From: Piezodorus guildinii
Lineage: Eukaryota; Arthropoda; Insecta; Hemiptera; Pentatomidae
Reading direction: 5' to 3'
Assembly (NCBI GenBank): GCA_023052935.1
Contig: CM041298.1
Span: forward strand, 17,529,371 to 17,593,370
Length of the DNA: 64,000 nt
Part shown: positions 1-10,707 of the stretch, piece by piece
How the letters are laid out: every line of letters starts with the position of its first letter
How positions within the stretch are numbered: the stretch's first letter is position 1
Translations under genes and position numbers: made by a program
The notes under the pieces: generated by a model
Databases searched by the model: none
Seen by the model: only the letters and a program-made list of their open reading frames with translations
What the model was told of the DNA's origin: nothing

Positions 1-185
1 CTTCTAGAAAATGAAATTTCAGTTTGATAATAATTATAATTTTTTGGCTAGACTTACCACACAAGCACAGATCTTAATGATGGACTAGATCATTTAGTAT
101 AAGAGGACTCTAAATAAATCGTGTATTTCCGGTGAAAATTCGAATTAAAAAATGTCTACGATAGCATGACTTACTATATATTGCT
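1..185 (+). repeat. Degenerate 3' part of dispersed repeat R900
   Basis: The segment follows the order seen in better R900 copies: a stretch around ATGAAATTTCAGTTT, a short CA-rich stretch, a motif like GTGTATTTCCGGTGAAAA, and a terminal TTACTATATA. It is heavily mutated and the central microsatellite has nearly gone. The following 300 bases (186-477) show nothing recognisable; a 60-codon open frame there has no familiar motif. Confidence 0.5.
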
Positions 186-477
186 ATGTTTTTGACCGGC
201 AGCTTTTCTAAGGAAGCGGTTGCTTCAAAAACTAGATTCATTAATATATTTGATATATTTAAAGACTATAATTTTTGGAACCATTTGAGTATTTTTCCAA
301 AGTTGTCGAGTTTCATAATATTAATGGGTGACATGCAGGGAAATATTGAATTAAAAGGTTTCAATTAGAGCAATTATTATTATTTTTTAAACATATTTAT
401 TGATATTTAGAACTGCATTATTATATACAACTAGTAAATGTGATGGACATAGTAAACTGACATGAAATACATGAAGA

Positions 478-1432
478 GACGCTACCCAAGGATTTTGGAT
501 TGTAAGGATTGGATACGAGAAGAATTCGATGGTTTAGTTGAGCCCCATAGCTCTTTTCCGTAAGTCCATATCGGTCTTATTAGGATCATATGAATAAGTC
601 TTTTGTAATTAAGTGGAATGTTGGAACGTTTGTCCAGTAAGTGTTGAAGTAGTCGAAAACGTCGGGCAGTTTCTCGTCGTTTCAGCCTTGTATGGGGATT
701 CCAAGATAGACGTTTGTCAAGGTGGAGTCCTAGGTATCGAATCTGTTCAACAGGGGCTAGTAGAGTGTCATTAAAGGATACTGTAGGGCAGGAAGTCATT
801 GGTTTACGACGAAGGGTAAATGTAATCTGGTGGGATGTGTTATAATTTATTTTAATCCTCCAATTATGACACCATACTTCAAGGTCTCGAATGTGGGAAT
901 GAAAGTGTGGGAGGCTATAGGTAGAAAGGAAAGTGTTTGGATGGGTTGGGATATCAGCTGTATAGACTGTATAAAGAACGGGTCCTAGGATGCTGCCTTG
1001 AGGAACACCAGCAGATTGAGAAAACAGGGAGGAATAGGAACTATTGTGATTTATTTTAAAAGATCTATCAGCGAGGTAGGATTGGATAATTAGAAAATAG
1101 GTAGGAGGAAGGAATAGACGGAGCTTGTAAAGCGATCCCGGGTGCCAGACTCGGTCAAAGGCCTATTCTACGTCGAGAAAGGCTCCCGTGCAGTACATTC
1201 CGCGCTCCAACGCAGAGGTGACAACGTCCACCACACGATGGCATTGCTGGAATTGGATAGTGGAGTGAGATGTACGGAATCCGAATTGGTGATCTGGAAT
1301 AATATGATGGGAATCAAGGATTGGGTATATAAGTTTCAGAAGGAGTTTTTCCATAATTTTACCCATAATTCATAAAAGAGATATGGGACGGTAGGAAGAT
1401 GGATTTTCAGGTGGCTTTTAGGGTTTAGTAAT
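478..1432 (-). pseudogene. Jockey-like LINE reverse transcriptase fragment (family A)
   Basis: Minus-strand translation gives, in order, HQFGFRTSHSTIQF and CTGAFLDVE followed by AFDRVWH (early RT motifs), AGVPQGSILGPVLY, then QIRYLGLHLDKRLSWNPH and PIWTYGKELWGSTKPSNSSR, the order expected of a Jockey-clade RT. Compared with the copy at 26763-27735, a small internal deletion near 915-935 removes the ADD of the catalytic FADD/YADD block: the frame reads FLSTYS straight into the next segment. There are also frameshifts, and the C-terminus is cut at about 480. Endonuclease and Gag regions are absent, as in a 5'-truncated retrotransposon copy. It is a dead fragment. The Jockey assignment rests on remembered family motifs, not a search. 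Confidence 0.85.
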
Positions 1433-2401
1433 TATTATTAAACTTGTCTTTTAACAAATAGAGGAATTTGTCCTTGGCGTCCACCAGAGCATCCACGATT
1501 ATTCACCTCTTTCCAAAAATGTTATATCTTGGAAATTGCGGATCTTGTATCATGACGAAGGGCTAATGTGGGAAGTGCCCGAAGTCCCGATCCAGCCTCT
1601 GTCCTTACTCTTGTCGGCTAGTAGCTGGGGTCTAGGAAGTTCCTGGGGCATCGCAAGGTGCCCATGGGAAATTCAAGGGGGTAGGAAACGTCTTTTGAAT
1701 TTTTGTCAACAAAGCTTATTAATATTTATTTAATTAATATAATAATTTCCTAATAACGAATTGACATCTCTAAGTATTCTCAATACATAACAATATGTAT
1801 CCAATATAGGTAAAATAAAGTAAAAAATATTGTTTATGAAGTTATGAGTAAGACTTATACTGATAAGACTTTAGGAGTGATATCATGCACTATACCAAGT
1901 ATAAACATATATCCTCTTATCAAGTAAACTTTGATTTCTAATCAGTGATACTGGTTATGGTTGTTAGGTGTGTGTTATGACATTATAAATTATATAAGAA
2001 TATAAAATAAATTAAAAAATATTTAAAAAAAATCATTTTAGCTCCTCATATACCGTATATCTTAGAAAACAAAAGTGTTTACCAGTTTTATATTTAACAA
2101 TTTTAGGAGAGATTTTTAATATATTCAAGAGACCTCAGATAACCAAAGGACCAAGAAAAGTAGGGGCGTGGGAAGATAACGAGTGGTCTTTCTTCCAAGG
2201 TAAATCCTTTATTTAAACATCCTGAGAAAGACAACAGAGGGCTATTTTGTCTGGAAGAGTCCTTATATCCTTCTTATGGAATTTGTAGAAGGGGTATTAA
2301 ATATTATATAAGGACGGTAACAATAATAGAATAGGGTGTACGGAGGTTTTTCGTTAGTGTGGGTTGAGAAAGTTGATAATCTTTAGGAGGGAGGGCAAAT
2401 A
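1433..2401. other. Unassigned AT-rich stretch
   Basis: No convincing gene or repeat boundary is visible. A less AT-rich patch around 1560-1690 contains a 65-codon plus-strand open frame with no motif that I recognise. The rest is AT-rich. Confidence 0.4.
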
Positions 2402-2699
2402 TTGAGTTGTGTCACATGAAATGTCCGTTTTCAAGGTAAAGGATTTTTATTAAAAATACGATATGAAAACAAGATAATTTTATTCGAAGTATTTACCTTC
2501 TTTTTCCACACATTTTTACACTGAAAACGCACTTTTCACTTGATCATATTAAAAAAGTTTTCCTTTGACGAAGTTGTCTAAATTCCTAAACAGGTAGTGA
2601 TCTGTTGGAGACAAGTCGGGAGAATATGGTGGGTGCGGAAGAACTTCGTTGCCCAGTTCTTTCAATTTTTGCACGGTATGTTTTAAAACATGGGGTCGA
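2402..2699 (-). mobile_element. Mariner remnant M1 (3' part)
   Basis: It begins with TTGAGTTGTGTCACATGAAA, the terminal repeat shared by six other copies in the window. The minus strand encodes the end of a mariner transposase (HTVQKLKELGNEVLPHPPY and YSPDLSPTDHYLFRNL), including the third catalytic aspartate. Homology stops at about 2699, next to a different inverted-repeat element, so the 5' half is missing. The short coding piece also has an internal deletion near 2540. Confidence 0.85.
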
Positions 2700-3890
2700 G
2701 CTGATATATAGCCCAGTAAAATAAGGCCGAAAATCAAGGTTTGTGGGAATTAATTCGGACAAAGCTGGAAATCGTTTTAATACCTCTTAATGGTCCTAAA
2801 TAAAAGTAACCTGAGTTCGCACCATCACAGGTGGTGAGCTTAATTTTTTGGAGCCGAAAAACCTGGAATTTTTCGCACTTTTTTCAGTTTTTCACCTATA
2901 ACTAATATCTTTCTTTTCAAAATGAAAGAACGTTAAATTTTCTTCGATAAATATTAGGCCGTTTTACAAAAGAAATTCCTGGATATATTTTTTTTATATA
3001 ACAATTTATTTAATCCAGTCATCGCAACGTTTCAGCCTCTAAGGGCCATTCTCAAGCTTCATGCAAATCCATCTTAATTATCATTTCAGTTCACCGCTTT
3101 TCAGCAGCGTCGTCATAATTTTTTTTAAATATCATTTTTCAAAAAAAAAAAAAACTCAACAGTTTTCGGCCGTCTTATAGGTGTTCCCGTGCGCGACTGT
3201 TAACAAATATATAATGTACACAATATATGCGAACAAATATTCAAACAAAAGAACAATTACGACAATGATAAGAAAAAGTTAAATTTTCTTTCTAAACGTT
3301 GTCTTAGTTATTGAATTTAGTTTAGTAATATTGCCGCAATCGTTCGTCAGAAATAAGCAATTTTTTTCCATTTTTGCTGAAAACCCCAATGTGTTCACTA
3401 AGAAATAACTGTAACTTGGAAACAACTATCAAAATCGAAGCACGTCATAGAATAAAAGTTGTAGAGCATAAAATTTAAAGTCTAAAAGCTTCTTTAAATT
3501 TCACATTCGGTAGATACGAACCTTGGGGCTTTCAGCAAAAATGGAAAAATTGCCTATTTCTGACGAACGATTGCGGCAATATTACTAATTTAAATTCAAT
3601 AACTAAAATTACTTTTAGAAAGAAATTTAACGTTCTTTCATTTTGAAAATTATGATATTTTATATGGGAAGCACCGTTTACGAGTTATATGTGAAAAACT
3701 GAAATAAGTGCGAAAAATTCGAGGATTTTCGGCGCCAAAAAGTTAAGCTCACCATCACCAGTGATGGTGCAAAGTTAGATTACTTTTATTTAGGATTATT
3801 AAGAGTTATTAAAACGATTTACAGCTTTGTCCAAATTAATTCTCACAAATATCCTTATTTTACTGGGCTAATATATAATCCAGGATATAT
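2700..3890. mobile_element. Inverted-repeat DNA element, about 1.2 kb
   Basis: The ends are inverted copies of each other. Reading inward, both give AGCCCAGTAAAATAAGG, then TTTGTGGGAATTAATT-like and GGACAAAGCTG-like blocks, then CACCATCAC and the block around TTCGCACTT. The arms run for about 250 bp (2715-2960 and 3610-3885). A second inverted pair lies inside (around 3290-3395 and 3525-3600), containing GCGGCAATATTACTAA-like sequence. Both termini sit next to TATATA. No transposase frame is present, so this is a non-autonomous fold-back-like element. It truncates mariner M1. Confidence 0.7.
3024..3062 (-). ncRNA. Degenerate hammerhead-like motif, PLE-type
   Basis: On the minus strand: CTTGAGAATGGCCCTTAGAG followed by GCTGAAACGTTGC. 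The GAAACGTT tail and the GGCC/GGCT stem II match the pattern in the PLE terminal repeats of this window. The CUGAUGA box reads UUGAGAA, so catalysis is unlikely. It sits in the centre of the surrounding inverted-repeat element and is probably a PLE fragment captured there. Confidence 0.4.
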
Positions 3891-4367
3891 TAAGGAACCA
3901 AAAAAAAAAAAAAAATTTAACCTCCCAACTATTGATATTTATTAAGAGTTAAAATAAAAATATAAAGCAGAGGGCCGTTTGAATAAGGAATGACTCTAAT
4001 TTCTTTTCTGGTATTCCTTTAATTGCCCGATTAAACATAGCCATGGGTCCATTTGTAATGCGTTGGCCGTTCCCACTACTGTTCCTAACCAGTCCCTCAG
4101 TCACACTTGGAACCTTTCTGTTACGGAACGACTCCTGATGGATGGTGGGCTCATCCCGAGGGTCAAATCAGGTTTAGATTAGGCTTGAGGGCTAGCGATA
4201 CTCCATGTTTCATCTTCCGCCTTGTTTCTGATTCCCTCAGATGGTATTAGTACTTGTCAAGTCTCGGATCGGCTCAATATCTCAATCCAACTTAATGACA
4301 TTCATCCTCTTGGTTATTAATCAATTAAAAACAAAAGACGAATTCATTAGATTTATTTATTACTTTC
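3891..4367. other. Unassigned region with a 16-bp A-run
   Basis: A pure A-run at about 3900-3915 is followed by a moderately GC-rich stretch (4030-4310) without an open frame. It might be the 3' end of a retroposon on the minus strand, but I do not recognise it. Confidence 0.35.
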
Positions 4368-5257
4368 ACTTACCTACATATGAAATTTATATTAAGGGAA
4401 ATATAAATAAATAAGGGAAAGTGTTGCGATCGTGACAATTTTCGAATTCCAGTTTTCAACGGAAATACACGTTTTAGGGTCTCCTCAGTCCAAATAACCA
4501 AGTCCCGCAATTTCGTATTTAAGGCCACCGAGATGTTACAAAATCTTTTTCATCAAAATCAGCTGACCGAAAGATGTACTTTATACCATGCATTTTTCAC
4601 CTTTTTACGATTTTCTCAAAAACGGCTCTAACGATTTTGATTAAACTCGGTGTAAAATTTGATGAGCTTTAATATGATGTAGGTGTTTCATTCCGATTTA
4701 AATAGTCTGACAGGGGTCAAATGCCCATATTTTAAATTTTCTTCCCCTAAAGTACCTTTAATTTTGAAGATTCTATAGAAACAACCATATTATCTTGTTA
4801 GCATTGATAAATAACAGCTAAATATGTACGTTTTTCAAATTTTAAAAACAACTAAAGGAGAAAACTGAAAAATATTCTTTTAATGCAAATTTTTATTTTT
4901 GAACATTTATCATAACATCATTGAAACAGATATACATGTATTATATTATTCCGTAATTGGAAAGCTAAAGATTTAAAAAAAATATATATATTATCTAATG
5001 CACAAACTTGTTAAAGTTAATAGAGAGTGATGAAAAGCCGATAAAACTGAGTCATTTTTTTTTTTAGTATTTTAGTTTTTTAGTACTAATAATATAATAG
5101 ATTTTTAATAAAACACATGTTTCTATAGAAATTCCATTTAACTAATTATTTAATGGTTTCACTCATTTTATCTCTTACTGTATTCAAAAATCCTTTAATT
5201 GATTTTGAAAACGGAGGTAAGTGAAAGTCGTGTGCTGCGCGCACCAGATTTTTTCAA
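4368..5257 (-). repeat. R900 repeat, nearly full length
   Basis: The left end has TACTTTCACTTACC and GGGAAAGTGTTGCGATCGTG; the right end has GGAGGTAAGTGAAAGTCGTG and GCGCGCACCAGATTTTTT. These are the two ends of the R900 consensus, here on the minus strand. The 12-bp ACTTTCACTTAC occurs near both ends in inverted orientation. The CA microsatellite found in other copies is missing here. Confidence 0.85.
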
Positions 5258-5293
5258 ATAATTAAATGAAACATGTTAATTTCAACTTTAAAT

Positions 5294-5545
5294 AGGGGTT
5301 ACCTTAGCATAACAGCCTCCTGTACCCAAGGTTCCGGGTTCAAACTCCCAGGTTGCCCTTAATCCTTAGTTATGCCGTCCTTCGGAGGGAACGTTACAAG
5401 GTGGTCCCGAGCCTGTGCGATGCTAGGTACTCGTTAAAGAACCCTATTCTAATTAAACCTGGATAAGAAAATTTAAATCTCCCACTGTAGCATCGTCCGA
5501 TTAGCCACAGTAGCTTAAAGGGATGTTAAATAAATTAAAAAAGCC
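5294..5545 (+). repeat. tRNA-related SINE (family SINE1), plus strand
   Basis: A tRNA-like head contains AGCATAACAGCCTCC and a B-box-like GGTTCAAACTC (an RNA polymerase III internal promoter element). The body includes TTAGTTATGCCGTCCTTCGG and GCATCGTCCGATTAGCC, and it ends in an A/T-rich tail (TTAAATAAATTAAAAAA). At least seven other copies or pieces are in this window, two of them with clear target-site duplications. Confidence 0.85.
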
Positions 5546-5639
5546 AACATTTTATTTTATATATATATATACATATATATATATAAAACCTGTTTGTCAT
5601 TTTCTAAAAAACTGACTCTTTCCCTCAGGGCTTTTTTAA

Positions 5640-5737
5640 TTATATTCCAATACCAGATTCCGACACAGTACGTTATTTAGGCCTTTACCTTAACCAACGA
5701 CTTACATGGGCATACCACCTCGAACGAAAATATCTGG
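5640..5737 (+). pseudogene. Short Jockey-like RT scrap
   Basis: The translation IPDSDTVRYLGLYLNQRLTW matches the RYLG block of the other Jockey-like copies (IRYLGIHLDKRLTW). About 30 codons remain before the sequence passes into R900 at 5738. A (TA)n run at 5562-5586 lies just upstream. Confidence 0.7.
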
Positions 5738-6320
5738 AGCGCGCAACACACGACTTTCACATACCTCCGTAGTTAAAATGAATTTAAGAATTTTTATATA
5801 CATTAAGAGATAAAAATAAATTGTCAAAGAATTAATTAAATTGAATTTCAATAGAAACATATGTTTTATTAACTAATCTATTATATTTTTATCTACAACG
5901 GTTAGTTACAATTCATCGGTTTTTCATCACTCTCCATTAACTTTTACAACTTCGTATATTAGATATTTTCCCTAAAATCTTTAGCTATCCAACGGTATAT
6001 TATACATTAGTGTTACTAACGCAGTGTAAAAAAAAGAAGAAGGTATAATAGCAGTTTTCTCCTATAGTTTTTTATCAAATTCTTTTAAATTGCATATTTA
6101 GCTGTTATTTATCAATGCTAACAAGATGAGGTGACTCTCCATTCAACTCTACAATTCCGTATATTAGATAATATTTTTTCTAAAATCTTTAGCTATCCAA
6201 CGGTATGCTATACATTTACGTTACTTTTCTTAACGTTACTTTTGTTTAAAAAATTAAAAAAATTATTAAAAAATAATTTAGCACTTTTCCTTTAGTTGTT
6301 TATCAAATTCGTTACTGTAA
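5738..6320 (+). repeat. R900 5' part with internal duplication
   Basis: It starts with CTGGAGCGCGCAACACACGA and ACTTTCACATACCTCCG, the 5' R900 end. The block containing CTCTCCATT and CTAAAATCTTTAGCTATCC occurs twice (about 5930-6010 and 6130-6220), a local duplication. The 3' half with the microsatellite is missing. From 6321 to 6581 I see no feature. Confidence 0.75.
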
Positions 6321-6581
6321 GAATGGTTGACTGAGTGTAAATAGAGAATTTGATTGAGGGTGCAGTCAGATTAACATAAGTCTAAACTGAGCGTTAATCT
6401 GTAAATAAATTTAAATACTAAAATTGAATGGACTCACCAACCGGTTTCATGAAGAAAGATTTCTAAGTATAAGGGGCATACCTAAAAAAAACAAAAAAGT
6501 GAACTTAATAAAATAGCATATTTAAAAAATGATAATGATATTTTTTTCGTATAAACATTACTATTTATACATATACTTATA

Positions 6582-7341
6582 TTGGGTTGTGTCACATGAA
6601 ATGTTAGTTTTCAAGGTAAGAGATTTTTTATTAAGAATACGATATGAAAACAAGTTAATTTTATTCGAAGTATTTACCTTCTTTTTCTACACATTTTTCC
6701 CAACGTGACAACAACTTTTTTATTCCCCGAACTGAAAAACTCTGAACTTTGAAGTGAAACAAAATCTGAAAACGCACTTTTCACTCGATCATTATTTTCA
6801 AAAAGTTTTCCTTTGACGAAGTTGTCTAAATTCCTGAAAAGGTGGTAATCTGTTGGAGACAAGTCGGGAGAATATGGTTGGTGCGGAAGAACTTCGTAGC
6901 CCAGTTCTTTCAATTTTTGCACGGTATGTTTTAAAACATGGGGTCTTGCTGCCGCTCAGTGAGATCATGAGGTACCCATGTATCGAGATTTTTACTTTCC
7001 CAATACACTTTAAATGTCTAGAAACGGTAGATGCACTTTCATTTAGTTGTGCTGAGAGTCCTTTAACTATTGGGTAGGAGTTTCCTTCTACTGTATGTTT
7101 GAGGACATCGTTGTCTATTACGGACGGAGGTCTTCCTCGGGGCAAGTTTTCCAAGTCGGTATCCCCAGCTGAAAACTTAGCAAACCAACGGCGAATGGTC
7201 CGTTCATTAACACTCCCTTCCCCAAACGCCTTAAAAAGTGGGCAATTGATTGGGAAGCTAATGTTTATAATACAAAGGTAGAGGATTAGTAACTGTTTAC
7301 TTTAAATATGTAAACATTAGGAAGAAGACAACAGAGACGTG

Positions 7342-7346
<5 letters not shown>
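6582..7346 (-). pseudogene. Mariner copy M2, internally deleted transposase
   Basis: It starts with the terminal repeat TTGGGTTGTGTCACATGAAA. The minus strand encodes pieces of a mariner transposase: an N-terminal helix-turn-helix part (ENLPRGRPPSVIDNDVLKHT and STVSRHLKCIGK) and a C-terminal part (KELGYEVLPHQPYSPDLSPT, then DYHLFRNLDNF). The two are joined at about 6944-6954, where ERQQ runs into the ARPHV coding sequence, so the first two catalytic aspartates (normally in TGDEKW-like and HDNARPH blocks) are missing. The same junction occurs in M3, M5 and M7. The 5' terminal repeat is lost into an (AT)n tract from 7345. The element cannot encode an active enzyme. Confidence 0.88.
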
Positions 7347-7398
<52 letters not shown>

Positions 7399-7400
7399 AA
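7345..7400. repeat. (TA)n microsatellite
   Basis: About 50 bp of alternating TA sits at the junction between mariner M2 and an R900 fragment, and probably arose by slippage. Confidence 0.9.
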
Positions 7401-7792
7401 CTAAAATTACATTAAAACGTATTATTGATACTCTTTTATATGGTAATCAAATTCGTTCAACATCTTTATTTAGCCGCTTTTTATCAATCCTAATAAGATG
7501 ATATGGTTAATCTGTTAATCTACAAAATTACTTTAGATAAAGAAAATCTAAAATATCGGCATTTAAACCCTGTCTAAATATTTCAACCAGAAAGAATATT
7601 ACACGATATTAGAGCCCATTATATTTTACATCGATACAGCGAGTTTAATCAAACTTGTCAAGAGTACTTTTTGTTTGTGTGTCTACACAGATCTTTTTTA
7701 GGGACCTGGTTATTTGAACAATGGAGGACCCTAACTAAAACATGTTTTTCCGTTAAAAATAATTTCAGGATCGCAATACTTTCCCTAACTGT

Positions 7793-7838
<46 letters not shown>

Positions 7839-7845
7839 AATAAAA
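7401..7845 (+). repeat. R900 3' half
   Basis: It contains the typical R900 order: ATATCGGCATTTAAACCCTG, TTTTACATCGATACAGCGAG, ACAGATCTTTTTTAGGGAC, then GGATCGCAATACTTTCCCTA. The terminal TTACTATATA hairpin has expanded into a (TA)n run at 7800-7829. Confidence 0.75.
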
Positions 7846-7864
7846 ATAAAATGTTATTCAATAA

Positions 7865-8035
7865 ACATAGCCATAAAATTTAATGGAGATTGACGAAAAG
7901 GGCACTTTCCATTCAAATTTAATATATAACTTTTATAGTCTAATTTTACTGAGGTTAATTAAATTTATTTATTAAGTCCTAAAATTGTTTAAACAAGAGA
8001 GGTAAACGATAGTCGTGAGTTACGCGCACTAGAGT
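7865..8035 (-). repeat. R900 5'-end fragment, minus strand
   Basis: It ends with GAGGTAAACGATAGTCGTGA and ACGCGCACTAGAG, a diverged reverse complement of the R900 5' end. The following 8036-8310 shows no recognisable feature. Confidence 0.6.
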
Positions 8036-8465
8036 TTTTTTTTTTAAATAGACTTTTTACCTGTTTCCACAAAAGCCAAATGAGACTATCATTAGAGTGG
8101 GCGGGCTCCTGACAGTTATGGGATTGTCCTGAACAACTACCACATTCTTTCGATAGTAATGGAGGAAAAAATATATAATTTTTTTTTCCTTCTGAATTCA
8201 TGAATAAATAATAAAACTTAGGAAAAGGAAGGATGACTTCATCAATAATGAGGTAAAAATAACTTTCAGTTGACGTCACTCAATACCGTTGTCATTCAAA
8301 ATTCATACAAAGCTCTAATAATGAAAAATCTATTGCGTGCACGACAAACGATTTTCACTTTCCTCTGTTGTTAAAATCAATTTGTTTATTTATTTAACAT
8401 CACTTTATGCTACTAAGGCTAATCGGACGATGCTACAGAGGGAGCCCTAAATTTTGCCTGTTTTA

Positions 8466-9139
8466 CGAGGTATGTTTTTTAAGTAAGTACCGTTTTGACA
8501 TTTAAAAAAGACGTGCAAAGATATCGCAATAATTTTATTTGTACATGAAAGCATGTACCTTAATCTACTTTTCTACATAATTTTCATGAATTTTGAGGTA
8601 CTTGTCATAACGCGGCAAAAGTTTTTAAATACCCTTCTCACAAAATTCTGTCGCCTGACTTGTTAACCACTGCATCACAAATGTTTTGACTTCGTTATCG
8701 TCTTAAAAAGACGTGGCAAGTTGAGAAAGGGTATCGCTTTGCTACATGACAATGCCCGTCCACATGTGGCTAATCAGCCAAAAGATCTCATCAAATCATT
8801 TAAATGGGAAACTCTAGATCATCCTCCATACAGCCCTGATCTAGGCGCCAGCGACTACCCATTTGTTCCTGCACTTAAGAAACACCTGGGCGGTCGGCGT
8901 CTTCAAGACAATAACGAAGTCAAAACATTTGTGATGCAGTGGTTAAAAAGTCAGGCGGCAGAATGTTTTGAGGAGGGTATTCAAAAACTGGTGCCGGGTT
9001 ATGACAAGTGCCTCAAAATTCATGGAAATTATGTAGAAAAGTAGATTAAGGTGCAGGCTTTCATGTAAAAATAAAACTATTGCGATATCTTTGCACGTCT
9101 TTTTTAAATTCCAAAACGGTACTTAAAAAACATGCTTCG
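8466..9139. mobile_element. Fold-back mariner: two inverted 3' ends
   Basis: The outer ends are CGAGGTATGTTTTTTAAGTA and its inverse TACTTAAAAAACATGCTTCG, flanked by a TA duplication (8464-8465 and 9140-9141). The left arm (8466-8703) is the reverse complement of the right arm (about 8905-9139), including the last ~45 codons of the transposase and the 3' untranslated part. The normal 5' terminus and N-terminal coding half are missing. It is therefore a palindromic derivative made from two 3' ends, still bordered by usable-looking termini. Confidence 0.9.
8721..9044 (+). pseudogene. Mariner (DD34D) transposase, C-terminal part
   Basis: A 107-codon open frame carries LLHDNARPHVANQPKDLI and PPYSPDLGASDY, the second and third catalytic aspartate blocks of a mariner transposase. 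Exactly 34 residues separate the two aspartates, as expected for DD34D. The N-terminal DNA-binding domain and the first aspartate are absent because the upstream sequence is an inverted copy of the element's 3' end. The histidine usual after DY in this block is P here. The reading frame is otherwise clean to its stop, which suggests a fairly young insertion. It cannot catalyse transposition alone. Confidence 0.9.
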
Positions 9140-9406
9140 TATTAGGATAGGGATCTTTAACGAGTACCTGACATCGCACAGGCTCGGTACCACCTTATAA
9201 CCTGCCTCCGAAGGACGGCATAACTAAGGATTTTTTACTCCCATTAAAATCCTAAGACCACCTGCGGGTTTGAACCCGTGACTTTTGGCATAGGAGATTA
9301 ATATCAATTTAATGAGTATTGAATAAAGTTTCTATGGGAACATATGTTTTCAAGAAAATTACCTATATAATATATAATAAATATATTATATATATATATA
9401 TATAAA

Positions 9407-10707
9407 TCTCGTGTCACAATGTTTGTTCGCGATAAACTCTGAAATTACTGAACCGACTTTGATCAAACTTCGTGAATATCTGTTATTTGGTCCAACTTAA
9501 ATGATAGGATAGTTTTTAATGCTTTTCTAAATGTTTGAAAAATATTTTTTTCTAAAACGTAAAAGAAAATTTGTTTAGCTATGGCAACACTGGTTACCCT
9601 CCAGTAACCTTCCCATGTCATCACATATGTGATTATTAATTCAAATATAAGTGTGTGTTGATTGTTTCTATGCGTTATTACTTATAAAATATACATTCAC
9701 ATTATAGTTTCCATTTATAATAAAATACATATTATTATACGTTTCAAGAAAAATTATTAGTACTCATTTGAATGACTTGCAAGGGAGTTATAATGATATA
9801 CAACGGTTATGTTTAAAAGATCAAACGATGTTGTTGGATAATTTGGATGTGGCTACTAGGTACTGGTATGTAATTGTAACATTCAGTAAATAAAATTGAT
9901 ATCTAACATGAAATAATAATCTTTTATTTATCATAAACAGAGTAGTTCATTGCTATTCACCTGCATTAATTTTATATAACCTTCAACATAGTCATTACCA
10001 ACATCTTTCGTAATTTGTAGCAATTTTAATTTTAATTGTTTTATTTATCAAATTGAATTCACCAAAACTCAAACAAAGATAAAGAGGTGTAGTTTTTGTT
10101 CTATTTTTTCAATGGGTCTCGATATTAGAAAAATATATATTTATAGATGTATTAGATCAATTATAGAAATAGGTTAAGTTGTTTTTAAATACTTTTCTCA
10201 TCAACCATAATTCTAACTTTCGTCTAATAAGTTGCCATTCAATTATGTTAAATATACAATAGCGATCCAGTAGAAGTAGGCATACCCAACATTACTCAAT
10301 AAATTTGAGCTGTAACATAATCGTGGTACATAGTCAAGTTTGCAACATAAATGTGATATACATTGATCCAACGAATGAGAATATTTTCACTTGAAAACAA
10401 CTTTCATAAATGTAATTATAAAAAATATAATATTTATATTTCTTAAAAATTTATACGACTTATAATAAAGGAGTAGTTGTTGACCGTGTTGAGTATATGA
10501 TAAAGAAGGTGGTTAAGGGTGCAGCGACCAAGAAAACACGAGTAAGAAAAAATAAAAATAAGTGTAGTAGTTTCTTTGTTACCACATTCCCAAACAACTG
10601 CTCCACCATATGCGTTTTACTATAAAACCACTCATAAACGCATTTATGAAAATTTAAATAAAGACAAAATGAAATATTCGCGAGCAAAGCCGCAGGTTAT
10701 AGCTAGT
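9407..10707 (+). mobile_element. Helitron-like non-autonomous element
   Basis: It starts with TCTCGTGTCACAATG (a 5' TC, as in Helitrons) after an (AT)n tract. It ends with GCAAAGCCGCAGGTTATAGC followed by CTAGT, a typical 3' terminus with a GCG...CGC hairpin shortly before. No Rep/helicase frame is visible. Related copies are at 20272-22915 (minus) and 41691-42565 (plus); the block TATCTAACATGAAATAATAA is shared with them in diverged form. The family assignment is inference from termini. Confidence 0.6.

Larger units (their letters stand above)
8384..9302 (-). repeat. SINE1 copy, split by a mariner
   Basis: The left part (8384-8465) has GCTAATCGGACGATGCTACA. The right part (9140-9302) has AGGATAGGGATCTTTAACGA and GCGGGTTTGAACCCGTGAC (the B-box region, reverse strand). 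Joining the parts gives the SINE1 order seen intact at 40967-41208. A weak 8-bp direct repeat ATCAATTT (8376-8383 and 9303-9310) flanks it. Confidence 0.8.
8311..9390 (+). repeat. R900 5' fragment split by a SINE insertion
   Basis: The left part (8311-8383) has GAAAAATCTATTGCGTGCAC and TTTTCACTTTCC, a diverged R900 5' end. The right part resumes near 9303 with ATATCAATTTAATGAGTATT and TATGGGAACATATG, like the next R900 block. Between them lie SINE1 and the fold-back mariner. Confidence 0.55.

Noticed and set aside
4000..4330. Possible LTR or retroposon end
   Set aside because: No matching second repeat, primer-binding site or coding sequence was found nearby.
5294..5345. A tRNA gene at the head of SINE1
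   Set aside because: The repeated 250-bp unit with tail and target duplications shows a SINE, not a tRNA gene.
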